Shown piece after piece: positions 52,719 through 61,745 of a DNA stretch of 64,000 nucleotides (its first letter is position 1; each line of letters starts with the position of its first letter). Under the pieces are notes generated by a model. It did no database searches. It was given only the letters and a program-made list of their open reading frames with translations, and was not told the DNA's origin. Source of the stretch: Anaerolineaceae bacterium. Lineage in GTDB: Bacteria; Chloroflexota; Anaerolineae; Anaerolineales; E44-bin32. The position numbers and the translations under genes are program-made. The DNA is taken from the NCBI GenBank assembly GCA_020350285.1, contig CP070708.1, positions 1,760,937 through 1,824,936 on the forward strand, in the 5' to 3' direction.

Positions 52719-52889
52719 TGTTTTCAAGCCTATTGGGGAATATGAGATCATTAGCCGAATGGTGTAATAGTGAGGGTGTGGTCAAGACGAATAACTCCGT
52801 AGATACACCTCCCGCGCTCCCATGTGCGGTTATGGCTGACTCACTCTGAGCAAGTTCGTCGGCATCTGTTCGGAGGATACTTTTTCTTT

Positions 52890-53120
52890 ATGGCTTACCG
52901 TTTTGGTCTCGCGTTGATTTTAATCGGATTGATCTCCCTTATGGTTTTCGTGGTAACGTATCTTAATCATGAGGGCGACGTCCTTACTTTATTGCTTGGG
53001 GCAAGTTTGTGTGCACTAGGCCTAATGGTCCGACGTCGCATAGCACATCGGAACCGTATCGACACCGGTCGGTTCAGGATATTCCGCCGTTTTAGTGAAC
53101 GATTCCCTGATGAAGAGTGA
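52890..53120 (+). CDS. Small two-helix membrane protein
   Basis: 76 residues from ATG 52890 (GGAGG about 13 nt upstream); the frame could start at 52824. Two hydrophobic segments (about 5-24 and 32-47) are followed by a basic tail (VRRRIAHRNRIDTGRFRIFRR split across about 48-68). No family is recognised. Confidence 0.55.
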   Translation: MAYRFGLALILIGLISLMVFVVTYLNHEGDVLTLLLGASLCALGLMVRRRIAHRNRIDTGRFRIFRRFSERFPDEE

Positions 53121-53272
53121 CATCGTATTACGTTGTCCTTGATATCATTCCTGCAACGAGTTGAGACTCGGTATTCTGAGGTGAGCTACCAATTCTTCGG
53201 CTATAGACCTTCCGATCATAGGAGAAATACCATTCCTACATAATTCATCCCACCTATCCTTTGGGTTAGTGA

Positions 53273-53728
53273 ATGCTCAGAGAAATCTACAACTTCTTAT
53301 CACTCTCAGATACCATCGCCACCGCTGGCCAGCCCACCGAGGGGCAAATATCAGCGATCGCTGAGAGCGGTTATGATCTGGTGATCAACCTCGGTTTGGC
53401 TGATGCAGAGTATGCCCTGGATGATGAAGAAGCTATCGTAAGAGCTCATGGGATGCAATATATCCATCTGCCGGTTATCTGGGAGCGACCTATTGCACTC
53501 GATTTGGAAGGTTTTATTGATGTCATGGAGGCCAATAAGGGTAAGAAGATATTTGTTCACTGCGCCGCGAACATGCGTGTTTCGGTCTTTATGGCCTTGT
53601 ATCGGATTCTGCGGCTAGGATGGTCGCAGGAGAAGGCTTTTGAACAGGTCAAACGAATATGGGTCCCAAATGCCACATGGCAAACGTTCATCGACGACAT
53701 CCTGGAGCAGAATAACTCAAATCCATGA
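53273..53728 (+). CDS. Protein tyrosine phosphatase-like protein (HC-x4-R)
   Basis: 151 residues. The P-loop is HCAANMRVS, with one residue fewer than HC-x5-R, as in the phosphatase group that includes the DSP-PTPase/NAD kinase-related family. TAGQPTEGQ and VINLGLADAEYALDDEE are typical of that group. It keeps the nucleophile Cys, unlike the 50137 protein. Monocistronic. Substrate unknown. Confidence 0.82.
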   Translation: MLREIYNFLSLSDTIATAGQPTEGQISAIAESGYDLVINLGLADAEYALDDEEAIVRAHGMQYIHLPVIWERPIALDLEGFIDVMEANKGKKIFVHCAANMRVSVFMALYRILRLGWSQEKAFEQVKRIWVPNATWQTFIDDILEQNNSNP

Positions 53729-53863
53729 TCGTCCATTATCCCATCAGGGAATGAACCTAAACGTCATTCTAATATTGCATCACTCTTGAAGTTTGGTAGA
53801 CTTCTAAAGACCCATGAATAAGTCCACTGGAAAATAAATTCCGCCGAGAAGCATGAAGATAGG

Positions 53864-53897
53864 TATATGTGGGTCAGCGCCCGCAGCCCCACATATA
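53864..53897 (+). promoter_or_regulatory. Hairpin in the leader of the AIM24-type gene
   Basis: A 10-bp stem TATATGTGGG/CCCACATATA with a 14-nt GC-rich loop ends about 65 bp before the ATG. A T-run follows about 25 bp later, too far for a standard terminator. Possible attenuator or mRNA-protecting structure; function uncertain. Confidence 0.3.
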
Positions 53898-53962
53898 TTA
53901 GTCCTCTTCTCACGGTTGATTTTTTTCAGTGGCGTCATAAATCTCATCACTGGAGGTGCCTC

Positions 53963-54727
53963 ATGGCAGACGTTATTGATCACAAAATATATGGAGACGA
54001 TCTACAGCTCGTTGAGATCGAACTCGATCCCGGCGAAGGGGTGCGCGCTGAAGCCGGTACGATGACCTACATGGAAACCGGCATCGAAATGCAGACCACA
54101 ACCGGAGGGGGTATTTTCAAGGGACTCAAGCGGGCAATCACCGGCGAGAGCTTTTTCATCACGACCTTCCTGAATAACGGCAATGGGAAATCACATGTCG
54201 CCTTTGCGGCCCCCTATCCGGGAAAGATCATTCCCGTGGACATGACCGATTTTGGTGGACAAATCTTATGTCAAAAGGATTCCTTTCTCTGCGCCGCTCA
54301 AGGCATCGAGATAGAGGTCGCCTTGACCAAGCGTATCGGTGCGGGCATCTTTGGCGGGGAAGGATTCATCCTACAGCGGTTAGAGGGCGATGGGATGGCT
54401 TTCATGCACGCCGGGGGCACCGTTATCGAAAAGGATTTGGCCGCTGGGGAAACTTTGCGCGTTGACACCGGCTGCCTGGTGGCGTTCGGAGCCGATGTGG
54501 ACTACGACATCCAATTTATCGGTGGCTTCCAGAACGCCCTCTTCGGAGGGGAAGGCCTGTTCTTAACCCACATGACCGGACCCGGTAAGGTCTTTCTGCA
54601 AAGCCTCCCCTTCTCTCGGATAGCTGATCGTGTCCTGGCGGCAGCTAGGTTTAAACAAATTGGTGAACAAAAGGGAGTCGCGGGGCTTGGAGGCGAAATT
54701 CTCGGCAACATCTTGAGCGGGAATTAG
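53963..54727 (+). CDS. AIM24/TIGR00266-family protein
   Basis: 254 residues from the ATG at 53963, chosen because GGAGGTG lies 6 nt upstream. It has a repeated beta structure with GGGIFKGLKRAITGESFF, GGEGFILQRLEGDG and GLFLTHMTGPGKVFLQS, the pattern of TIGR00266/AIM24 proteins. Members are soluble and trimeric with unknown function. The frame could reach 53867, but no ribosome site supports that. Confidence 0.88.
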   Translation: MADVIDHKIYGDDLQLVEIELDPGEGVRAEAGTMTYMETGIEMQTTTGGGIFKGLKRAITGESFFITTFLNNGNGKSHVAFAAPYPGKIIPVDMTDFGGQILCQKDSFLCAAQGIEIEVALTKRIGAGIFGGEGFILQRLEGDGMAFMHAGGTVIEKDLAAGETLRVDTGCLVAFGADVDYDIQFIGGFQNALFGGEGLFLTHMTGPGKVFLQSLPFSRIADRVLAAARFKQIGEQKGVAGLGGEILGNILSGN

Positions 54728-54895
54728 ATCCAACCCGGTTAACCCATTGGAAGTGTTTGCCATAGTATCTCCAAGGACCTGAGTGGAGAGTTACAGCACT
54801 ATCTAGGTTCTGTGCTAGTTAATCGCTCAAGACTCAGGTGAGTGGAGCCTATTCGATCTTAACGATCTCGATACATCGACTCGAGTGTGGTTCAG

Positions 54896-55588
54896 ATGGC
54901 AGGTTTGACGGACAGAGCCGGGGGCGACCATCCACCAGGCGGCGACGTCATCGAGCAAGCGCGCCATGCGTGGCAAGAAAGCATGCTGCGTCAGATCGAT
55001 CGCTTGCGGAAATCAATTCAAGCCTCGGCACCTGAGAACATCGCCGATCGGTGTGGCGGCTCATTTGATGGTGCCAATCTGGGACTGACATTCTGGGGCG
55101 ATAAGATCACCCTGTCCTGGCCCGATCTGAAAGCCTGCCACCTGTCTGACGGCTCGCCTTGTTCGACCTTCGATTCCGCCATGCTGCTGTACTACTTGGT
55201 AACCGCTGATGGCGCGCCCATGACAGATCGGTGGATCAGCTTTCGCGAATTACCTGATGGCGCCTTCTATCACCAGGCATTCCAAGGCTATAGCGGAAAT
55301 GTGATCGCCCGTACCTTCAGTGGTGATTTTGAGGCCTTTGATCGGGCGGCAAAGGTGCTAAAGGGTACAGCGCTGCCAGCTCTGGCGCCTTTCGCGTTCG
55401 CTTTTCAACCCCTTCCACGTATCCGTATCGCATGTGCGCTATGGCCAGGGGATGATGAATTTCCTACCCGGGCTTCCGTCCTTTTCGATGCTGCTGCTAG
55501 CCACTACATGCCTACGGACGGTCTTGCCCTGCTTGGAGCAGGCTTGGCGCGACGATTGATCAAGTTGGCCAATCCAAAAACATCTTAG
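54896..55588 (+). CDS. DUF3786 domain-containing protein
   Basis: 230 residues from ATG 54896 (GTG at 54887 is an alternative). The C-terminal two thirds fit DUF3786: LTFWGDKITLSWPDLK, LLYYLVTADGAPMTDRWISF and LALWPGDDEFP-like elements. No catalytic motif is known. In other genomes the family tends to occur near corrinoid or Fe-S enzymes, which I recall but cannot confirm here. Confidence 0.7.
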   Translation: MAGLTDRAGGDHPPGGDVIEQARHAWQESMLRQIDRLRKSIQASAPENIADRCGGSFDGANLGLTFWGDKITLSWPDLKACHLSDGSPCSTFDSAMLLYYLVTADGAPMTDRWISFRELPDGAFYHQAFQGYSGNVIARTFSGDFEAFDRAAKVLKGTALPALAPFAFAFQPLPRIRIACALWPGDDEFPTRASVLFDAAASHYMPTDGLALLGAGLARRLIKLANPKTS

Positions 55589-55634
55589 CACCGATCAGAA
55601 TCCTCCCTGACGCATACTTGCGCGGGAATCAATC

Positions 55635-55660
55635 GGGCACGAGGTCATGACCTCGTGCCC
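55635..55660. terminator. Bidirectional hairpin between convergent genes
   Basis: A perfect 26-bp palindrome, GGGCACGAGGTCA and its complement, between the DUF3786 gene and the glycosyltransferase operon. No T-run on either side, but its position suits a shared terminator. Confidence 0.6.
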
Positions 55661-55688
55661 ATCTGTATTAGATCACTGAAATTCGGTT

Positions 55689-57491
55689 TCACTCGTCGTT
55701 AGAAGATTCACCCAAGATGCCAGTTCCTAACATCGAATCCGCTACGTCGTATGCCTCACGCACTTGCGACAGATAACGAATATTCGAATGGCGTAAGCGA
55801 TTGCTCAGAGAGTGGGCTAATCGGTGCCACAACTGAGACGCAAATTCTGGTGACTTGGACATCAACTCAAATAACGACTTACGGTCGATCGTGATCACCT
55901 CGGTCGGCTCCGAGGCCGTCACGGTCGCCGAGTGAGGCTCATCAATAACCATCGATACCTCACCAAGCATCTCTCCTTCACCCACCTCGATTAACTCCAT
56001 CTCCTCATCAGAGTCGTCGCTCAGCAGGATACGTACCGCGCCTTTGGTGATGAAGTAAAGTTTGTGGGCTTCATCACCTTTCTGTAAGAGAATCTCGTCT
56101 CTTGAGTAAAACTCCCGCCAACTGATGGAGCGCAGCATCTCGATATATTCAGGGGCCAATCCCGTAAAGAAAGGAACGTCCTCCAGCGTTGAAGCACGCA
56201 TCGCTTTGGTGGTGCTCTCAAATTCTGCACGTCGGGCTTCTTCCAACTGTCTCTCTTCTTCGTAGTAAATCTGACCCCGCTGAATGATCGAATAAAAAAC
56301 ATCGCGTAAGTTACGTGAGGTGAGTTTACGCAGTGCACGCCAACGTCGTTGAAAGGTCAGATACATTTCAAAGGGATTGTCTTTGGGTATAGCCTTAGTC
56401 CTCGCCAACCAGATGTTGCGAATGGTCTCCTTGGTGTCCTCAACTCTATCATTGGCGAGATAATCAAGAGCAAGGATGAGGTTAGATTTGAGGATCTTAT
56501 CGTCCAGGGTGTCCTTAAGGAACTCTCCCGGATAGGGATCGAAGTCCTCCGCATCGAGGATGGTCATATTTGTCTGTAGCGTTTGACCATTAATTTTGGC
56601 CCGTTCATGAAGCAGGCGGAATATGTCCTCGCGAAAGCGCTGCCAAGTGGGGTGAGTCTTCGGAGGAGGTCGGTGCTGGATGTAGAGTTGGTTGTCGAGG
56701 AAAAAATTAAAGCCGAACATTCGGGCGTTGATCACGTAATCGATGTCCTCGCCGCGCGTTATGAGAGGATCGAAGGGAACGCTCCGGAAGAGCGAACGAT
56801 GGATGACCATACAGCCACCAAAAGCAAAGGGCGTCAATTTTAGGCGCGGCTCCCCTGGGATGACCAAGTCGAATGCCTCCCGTTTACTGCCAAAACGATC
56901 CCAATAGGTCATCCAGTGAATCTCCTCCGGAACGTCGTCATAGTAGGTACCCTTGCTGTTGATATAGTAACCAGCAACACCATCGATGGTTTGGCCCATG
57001 AAACGACTGCCGACAAATTGACGGGCCTTCCTCATGAATTCAGGATCATCAAACAACTCATCATCATCGATGAGCACCGCAACCTCTGCGCCGAAGACAT
57101 ATGGCACAAAGAGGCACATATTTCGGACATTGGCATAACCCGACAACGAAAGGACATCAACTAAATCGTCCCTCCCGGTTGCTGCCAACGCTTGATGGAG
57201 CGCCTGAAGGTGAGAGTGAGAGACGACATAGGTCTCGACGGGAGGTTTAGCTGCTCGCACCAAATCGGTGACCCGCTCCTCTACAGCCTGTTCAATATCC
57301 GCCGCGGTAGAACAAGCCAAAATAACTAACGAAAAGTCAGTATCTGCCAATACATTCAAGGATTCCAACGCCTTGGGAAGCGTGCCCTCTTGGTCGAGAG
57401 GGGTAGGATGATCATAGACGGTATCACCCGGTTTCCAGCTGGCCTCTGAATCGCGTGACCAATAGGTGGGAATGACCATGACGGTCTTCAT
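55689..57491 (-). CDS. Glycosyltransferase fused to a cyclic-nucleotide-binding-type domain
   Basis: 600 residues. Residues 1-330 are a GT-A glycosyltransferase-like domain: AVLIDDDELF contains the metal-binding acid motif, and RGEDIDYVINARMFG is a conserved acceptor-side motif. A helical linker follows. Residues about 445-580 form a Crp/CNBD-type beta-roll (LLQKGDEAHKLYFITKGAVR, GEMLGEVSMVIDEPHSATV). The phosphate-binding Arg of the usual RSATV is His, so cAMP binding is uncertain. It is the third gene of a glycosyltransferase operon. Allosteric control by a small ligand is inferred. Confidence 0.82.
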   Translation of the reverse strand: MKTVMVIPTYWSRDSEASWKPGDTVYDHPTPLDQEGTLPKALESLNVLADTDFSLVILACSTAADIEQAVEERVTDLVRAAKPPVETYVVSHSHLQALHQALAATGRDDLVDVLSLSGYANVRNMCLFVPYVFGAEVAVLIDDDELFDDPEFMRKARQFVGSRFMGQTIDGVAGYYINSKGTYYDDVPEEIHWMTYWDRFGSKREAFDLVIPGEPRLKLTPFAFGGCMVIHRSLFRSVPFDPLITRGEDIDYVINARMFGFNFFLDNQLYIQHRPPPKTHPTWQRFREDIFRLLHERAKINGQTLQTNMTILDAEDFDPYPGEFLKDTLDDKILKSNLILALDYLANDRVEDTKETIRNIWLARTKAIPKDNPFEMYLTFQRRWRALRKLTSRNLRDVFYSIIQRGQIYYEEERQLEEARRAEFESTTKAMRASTLEDVPFFTGLAPEYIEMLRSISWREFYSRDEILLQKGDEAHKLYFITKGAVRILLSDDSDEEMELIEVGEGEMLGEVSMVIDEPHSATVTASEPTEVITIDRKSLFELMSKSPEFASQLWHRLAHSLSNRLRHSNIRYLSQVREAYDVADSMLGTGILGESSNDE

Positions 57492-57686
57492 AGAGATTTA
57501 CGGCGAGTGACCGCTGTCCATTAACAGCGGAAATCAGCCGTTTCCTCCTTTCCACTTACACAGTTGGTCTATGAACACTTCACAATCCCTCTGAAATAAA
57601 CTGCTGCTTGTTTTCTACACTAAGGCATACAAGGTGGCAAGTTTTTCCCTGAATACCCAGAAATCAAGACGCTCCTTCTCACCTGA

Positions 57687-58940
57687 TTATGCCGCCATCG
57701 GTGGTTGATCCACCATCTCCTCATCCGTTTCGGTCGGAAGTTCGCCAGGAGTTAACGCGTTGATCAACTTCTCCCAACCTCCCGTAAGTCGTCGGTAACG
57801 CTCGATGGATTCAGGAAGAGTCGCCATGGAGACTTTCAAAGCTTCCGGCAAGCTCTCAAATTGCGGATTCTTGAAGAAACGAGCTGCATTTACCGCGCCT
57901 TTAGATAAACCTTCTGCCTGACGCTTCATTTCCTCTTTAAAACGAGCTTCATTCCCACGCATTGTGGAGAGGAACCAGTTCAAGAAAGGATTGAGCCCAA
58001 TCCAACCCAAACAAGCATAATAGACACGAGTCTGAATATCTTTGCGAGTGATATCTGGGCTGGTAGGGAATTCGTCGAAGGTGTCGTGAAAGATACGTAG
58101 GTCCACATCCACCATCTGCCTCTCGTTCAAAACCAATGCCTGGCCAAGCAGCGTATCCTCGCCTCGACCCTTGATACATTGATCATCGAACTCATACACC
58201 GTGGAGAAAAATGGGGCCAAATTCCAGGGTTGATTCAGGCTGAGGCCAAGGTTGCCACCAAGAAGTTTATCGGTAAGCACCGAGGGACCTGGTGTATGGG
58301 AACCAAGGTTCAAGCAACCATGGATGTCACATAAGCTCACATAATCTAGCGATAGCTCTTTACCGAGACCGATGAGTAATTCAGGTAATCCATCAAAGGC
58401 CATCGGAGGGATGATGTAATAACCAGAATAGTCACTCGTGGTAGCTAAGACCTTAGGTTTCGCTAGATGAGCCAGATGGCTTCCGACAAAATCAACCTCC
58501 TGCCATTGGGGTAGTCCATCCTTGAGCTCGGTCAACACTGAGGGTTTAACATCGGAATCAAAGAAAAGGAGATAATCCATCCCTTGGAGGATCGCATGTA
58601 AAAGAACCGCATTTCGGTAAGCACTGTAGGGAACTTCATGGTGGCACGACCAGCTAGGAACTTCCAACAAAGCGTCCACAGCATCGGATCCGAGACCGAG
58701 GGCATGCAAACTCTTATGTAAGTACTCATCGCCATGCGCACAAATCAAATCTACCTTCACCTGACGTTGCAGTGTTTCTACAACCCCACGATCTACGCCA
58801 TGTGAATAGGCGATGATGATCCGGTCAACACTGTGGCCATATCGTCGGGCGTTGGTCAAGAACCTTATTGGTGTCCTGGTATCATCTACCCGACGAGTAA
58901 TAAGACCAAATGCCGTCTTTCCTGCTTTTCGGCCCTCCAC
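57687..58940 (-). CDS. GT-A glycosyltransferase-like protein
   Basis: 417 residues. LLFFDSDVKPS carries the metal-binding acid motif and KGRGEDTLLGQAL a second acidic motif like the RGED of the neighbouring 600-residue protein. SAYRNAVLLHAILQGMDYLL precedes the acid motif. The C-terminal 120 residues are helical. It is related to the N-terminal domain of the neighbour. Donor and acceptor are unknown. Confidence 0.75.
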   Translation of the reverse strand: MEGRKAGKTAFGLITRRVDDTRTPIRFLTNARRYGHSVDRIIIAYSHGVDRGVVETLQRQVKVDLICAHGDEYLHKSLHALGLGSDAVDALLEVPSWSCHHEVPYSAYRNAVLLHAILQGMDYLLFFDSDVKPSVLTELKDGLPQWQEVDFVGSHLAHLAKPKVLATTSDYSGYYIIPPMAFDGLPELLIGLGKELSLDYVSLCDIHGCLNLGSHTPGPSVLTDKLLGGNLGLSLNQPWNLAPFFSTVYEFDDQCIKGRGEDTLLGQALVLNERQMVDVDLRIFHDTFDEFPTSPDITRKDIQTRVYYACLGWIGLNPFLNWFLSTMRGNEARFKEEMKRQAEGLSKGAVNAARFFKNPQFESLPEALKVSMATLPESIERYRRLTGGWEKLINALTPGELPTETDEEMVDQPPMAA

Positions 58941-58986
58941 TGTGTAATCTCTCCCCTAAAACAATACCCTATAATCTGGCTGCCCC

Positions 58987-60192
58987 TCAATCTTCCGTGA
59001 GTACCTCCTCGTAAATCGCGATCATCTTGTCAACCTGGCTGGACCATGAGAAACCTTTGTGAGTGTATTCAGCAATCCAGGAGCCCTTCACCGCTTTAGC
59101 CTCACCTTTGACCTCATCAATGATCTTCGTCGCTAACTGATCCGGGTTGTCGACATCCACAAGCGCTCCCACTCGGTCATCTACAAAATCAGGTAGACCA
59201 CCTTCATTCGTCGCGATGACCGGCGTACCACAGGCCATCGCTTCAACCGCCACCAACCCAAAGGGCTCAACTCTCGAGGGGACGACACTTACATCTGCCA
59301 TGTTGAATATCTTCGCCACCTCAGGCTGAGCCTGGTGGCCCAGGAAATAAACTCCACGCAATCCCAATCTATCGGCTTGCCCTTCAAGTTCTGAGCGCAA
59401 CTCACCATCACCGACAATAAGTGTCAAAACCTCCCCAAGTTCGCGTTCGTATGACACAGCTGCATCGAGTAGGACATCGACACCCTTGAAGTGGGTTAAC
59501 TTCCCCACAAAGCTGACAATGTACTTCGGGTCAGCTGGTAGGTCATATAGGGACAGCACCTCGTCCCTCTTTACCGACATCACATGGAAAATTCGATGAT
59601 CAAAACCATTCCAAACCAAACGAACCTGTTCGTTCTTCACACCGTAAAGCTCGATCGTGTCTCTAGCGACCTGCTTTGAGACAGCAATAATGATACCTGC
59701 GCCGTGTGCGCCTTCGAGCGCGACGGACTTCCACTTACCATACTTGCGGAAACCCATCAGATCTGTGCCGTGCGCCGTCACAACATATGGGATGTCCGTC
59801 TGCTTGGCCGCATATGGCGCGACCCACAAATGCTGGGCGTGAATGACCTCCGGTTTCCACTCATGGACCGTAGAATCTATCTCTGAGCGGAACGCCTCGA
59901 TGTATGATCCCCGTTGTGCATCATCGAGATCTGCGTACGTCGTCGTGCTGAGAGGATGGGTTGTAAAGCAGGGAAAATTAAAGGGCAGGCGTTCGGTTTG
60001 TGAAGACTTTTCTTCATCAGGCGAAAACAAGATCGTGCGTACCTCAAAAGGGAACCCGGTTTGTTCATCGTGCCCGGGAGTGATCGTCAGTGCCTCGTGC
60101 CCCTTGTTGACGAGCTCACGAGCGACATTTTGAGTGTAAATCCCGCTTCCTGATCCCTCGAGCGGAAAATGATTTGGTATGAGAACCCGCAT
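58987..60192 (-). CDS. GT4-family glycosyltransferase
   Basis: 401 residues in a GT-B fold. N-terminal FPLEGSGSGIYTQNVARELV is the acceptor-side loop. The C-terminal donor site has FVGKLTHFKGVDVLLDA, PSRVEPFGLVAVEAMACGTP and VIATNEGGLPDFV, with the conserved E-x7-E. It is the first gene of the operon. Together with the two GT-A proteins it may build a glycolipid, exopolysaccharide unit or compatible solute. Confidence 0.92.
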   Translation of the reverse strand: MRVLIPNHFPLEGSGSGIYTQNVARELVNKGHEALTITPGHDEQTGFPFEVRTILFSPDEEKSSQTERLPFNFPCFTTHPLSTTTYADLDDAQRGSYIEAFRSEIDSTVHEWKPEVIHAQHLWVAPYAAKQTDIPYVVTAHGTDLMGFRKYGKWKSVALEGAHGAGIIIAVSKQVARDTIELYGVKNEQVRLVWNGFDHRIFHVMSVKRDEVLSLYDLPADPKYIVSFVGKLTHFKGVDVLLDAAVSYERELGEVLTLIVGDGELRSELEGQADRLGLRGVYFLGHQAQPEVAKIFNMADVSVVPSRVEPFGLVAVEAMACGTPVIATNEGGLPDFVDDRVGALVDVDNPDQLATKIIDEVKGEAKAVKGSWIAEYTHKGFSWSSQVDKMIAIYEEVLTED

Positions 60193-60379
60193 TTATAATC
60201 CAGTCTGTCGGTTTGGTGAGGTGGTTTCAATGGAAGTGCGGTGAAGAAGGAGACGAGAAACGCTCTTCGTACGTCCACAAAATGATGGTTCACATATTAT
60301 ACTATCACCATCTGAACATCCATTTCTCCGTCATGGGGATACACCTAGTGGCAGTGGGTCCTCCACACATCTACTGATA

Positions 60380-61297
60380 ATGCAGTCCTTACGCTCATTT
60401 TTCAGACGCCTTTTCATCTCTCCTGATGAACCCCGTTTACGTTCTGGCTGGCGGCTTCTTTTCCACGCCTTTTTGATCGAGGTGGTCGCACTCATCGTGT
60501 CCATCCTTTACGACTGGGCTATCCATATCGACGATCAAGAGATAATCATTGAATTACTGCTCATCGTTGTCCTTCAATTGATCATCATTACGCTGACCAC
60601 GTGGGTCGCTAGACGATACCTCGACAGAAGGACCTTCCGTTCATTGGGATTCGGATGGGATATGTATTCTATTCGTGACCTGGCTATTGGTTTTACATTG
60701 CCCGCCCTATTGATGGGATCAATTTTCGCCTTCGAGTGGGGTATCGGCTGGCTTCGGATCGAAAGCGTAATATGGAAAGAAGGGTCTTCCACGACATTCA
60801 TTACAATCACCTACGCATTTGTGACTTTCATTGCCGTCGGTTTTTACGAGGAATTGCTCTTTAGAGGCTACCGACTTCAGAACTTGATTGAAGGACTCAA
60901 CCTCACTTGGGCTCTGGTAATCTCCTCAGCGATATTCGCTCTTGAACACCTCCTAAATCCTCACAGTTCTTTGGCGTCTACTTTAGGGTTATTTGGGTCA
61001 GGGATTTTCTTGGCTTATGCGTGGATGCGGACAGGACGGTTGTGGCTGCCCATCGGGTTGCATATCGGATGGAATTTTTTCGAAGGCGCTGTCTTTGGTT
61101 TCCCTGTGAGTGGTCTAAACTTCCCCGCGATCATCCAACAGACCAATATCGGACCAGTCTTGATAACTGGAGGCGCTTTCGGACCGGAAGCAGGTTTGGT
61201 GATGCTACCGATGCTAGCCTTTGGTGGGTTGTTAATTTATGTGTACACGGGGGGAAAGCGTGCTCAACGTAGTTGGAATAGATCTACCGAGGGATGA
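60380..61297 (+). CDS. CPBP family intramembrane metalloprotease
   Basis: 305 residues with about eight membrane helices. The three Abi/CAAX motifs are present: EELLFRGYRLQ, FALEHLLNPHSS and HIGWNFFEG. They provide the Glu pair and His residues for metal in the membrane. Such enzymes process membrane peptides, including bacteriocin-related ones; no bacteriocin gene is adjacent. Monocistronic. Confidence 0.9.
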   Translation: MQSLRSFFRRLFISPDEPRLRSGWRLLFHAFLIEVVALIVSILYDWAIHIDDQEIIIELLLIVVLQLIIITLTTWVARRYLDRRTFRSLGFGWDMYSIRDLAIGFTLPALLMGSIFAFEWGIGWLRIESVIWKEGSSTTFITITYAFVTFIAVGFYEELLFRGYRLQNLIEGLNLTWALVISSAIFALEHLLNPHSSLASTLGLFGSGIFLAYAWMRTGRLWLPIGLHIGWNFFEGAVFGFPVSGLNFPAIIQQTNIGPVLITGGAFGPEAGLVMLPMLAFGGLLIYVYTGGKRAQRSWNRSTEG

Positions 61298-61340
61298 GTT
61301 TGGGAATTTAGCATCCCACCATAAAATCTTGCTCAAATGA

Positions 61341-61560
61341 TGTAGGGGCGGTTCGCGAACCGCCCCTACATCGTACATTGTGCTTCATTTATAGGGGCGG
61401 GGTGACCCCTGTCTTTAAGCCAAACCGTGACGCAACCTGACCTCATTCCTTTATCCGAAATCAGGATTAATCCCACAGAGACGTAGGGGCGACCAGCCGG
61501 TCGCCCCTACATCGTACATTGTGATTCGTTATTTGTAGGGGCGAGGTCTCCCCGCCCTAC
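61341..61560. repeat. Cluster of four GTAGGGGCG palindromic repeats
   Basis: The first is a perfect 30-bp palindrome (61341-61370, TGTAGGGGCGGTTCG and complement). Related copies are at 61391-61410, 61483-61510 and 61534-61560. The sequence ATCGTACATTGTG follows two of them, so a longer unit was duplicated. The region 61298-61677 holds no gene. Confidence 0.8.
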
Positions 61561-61677
61561 AACATTGTGGATCATACATCACTTCCTATAGGGGCAATTC
61601 ACCGGTCGTGCTGCGAGAACTGGTAAGCCGGTTCGAGACGCCATGAAACGCCACTACAACACTCCCCTCAGTACCAC

Positions 61678-61729
61678 TTGACAAAATAGAACGAATGTTC
61701 TATACTGTCGGCGCATGGAACATATGTTC
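61678..61729 (+). promoter_or_regulatory. Sigma70-type promoter with two LexA (SOS) boxes
   Basis: TTGACA (61678-61683), a 17-bp spacer and TATACT (61701-61706). LexA-type box 1, ATAGAACGAATGTTCTAT (61686-61703, core GAAC-N4-GTTC), fills the spacer. Box 2, GAACATATGTTC (61718-61729), is a perfect 12-bp palindrome just after the predicted start site. The ribosome site AGGAGG follows at 61734-61739. A second clear box makes tight SOS repression likely. Confidence 0.85.
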
Positions 61730-61745
61730 GCACAGGAGGTTCACA

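Noticed and set aside
61695-61745. Longer N-terminus for the SOS-controlled membrane protein
   Set aside because: The ATG lies inside a LexA box and before the -10 element; AGGAGG supports 61746.
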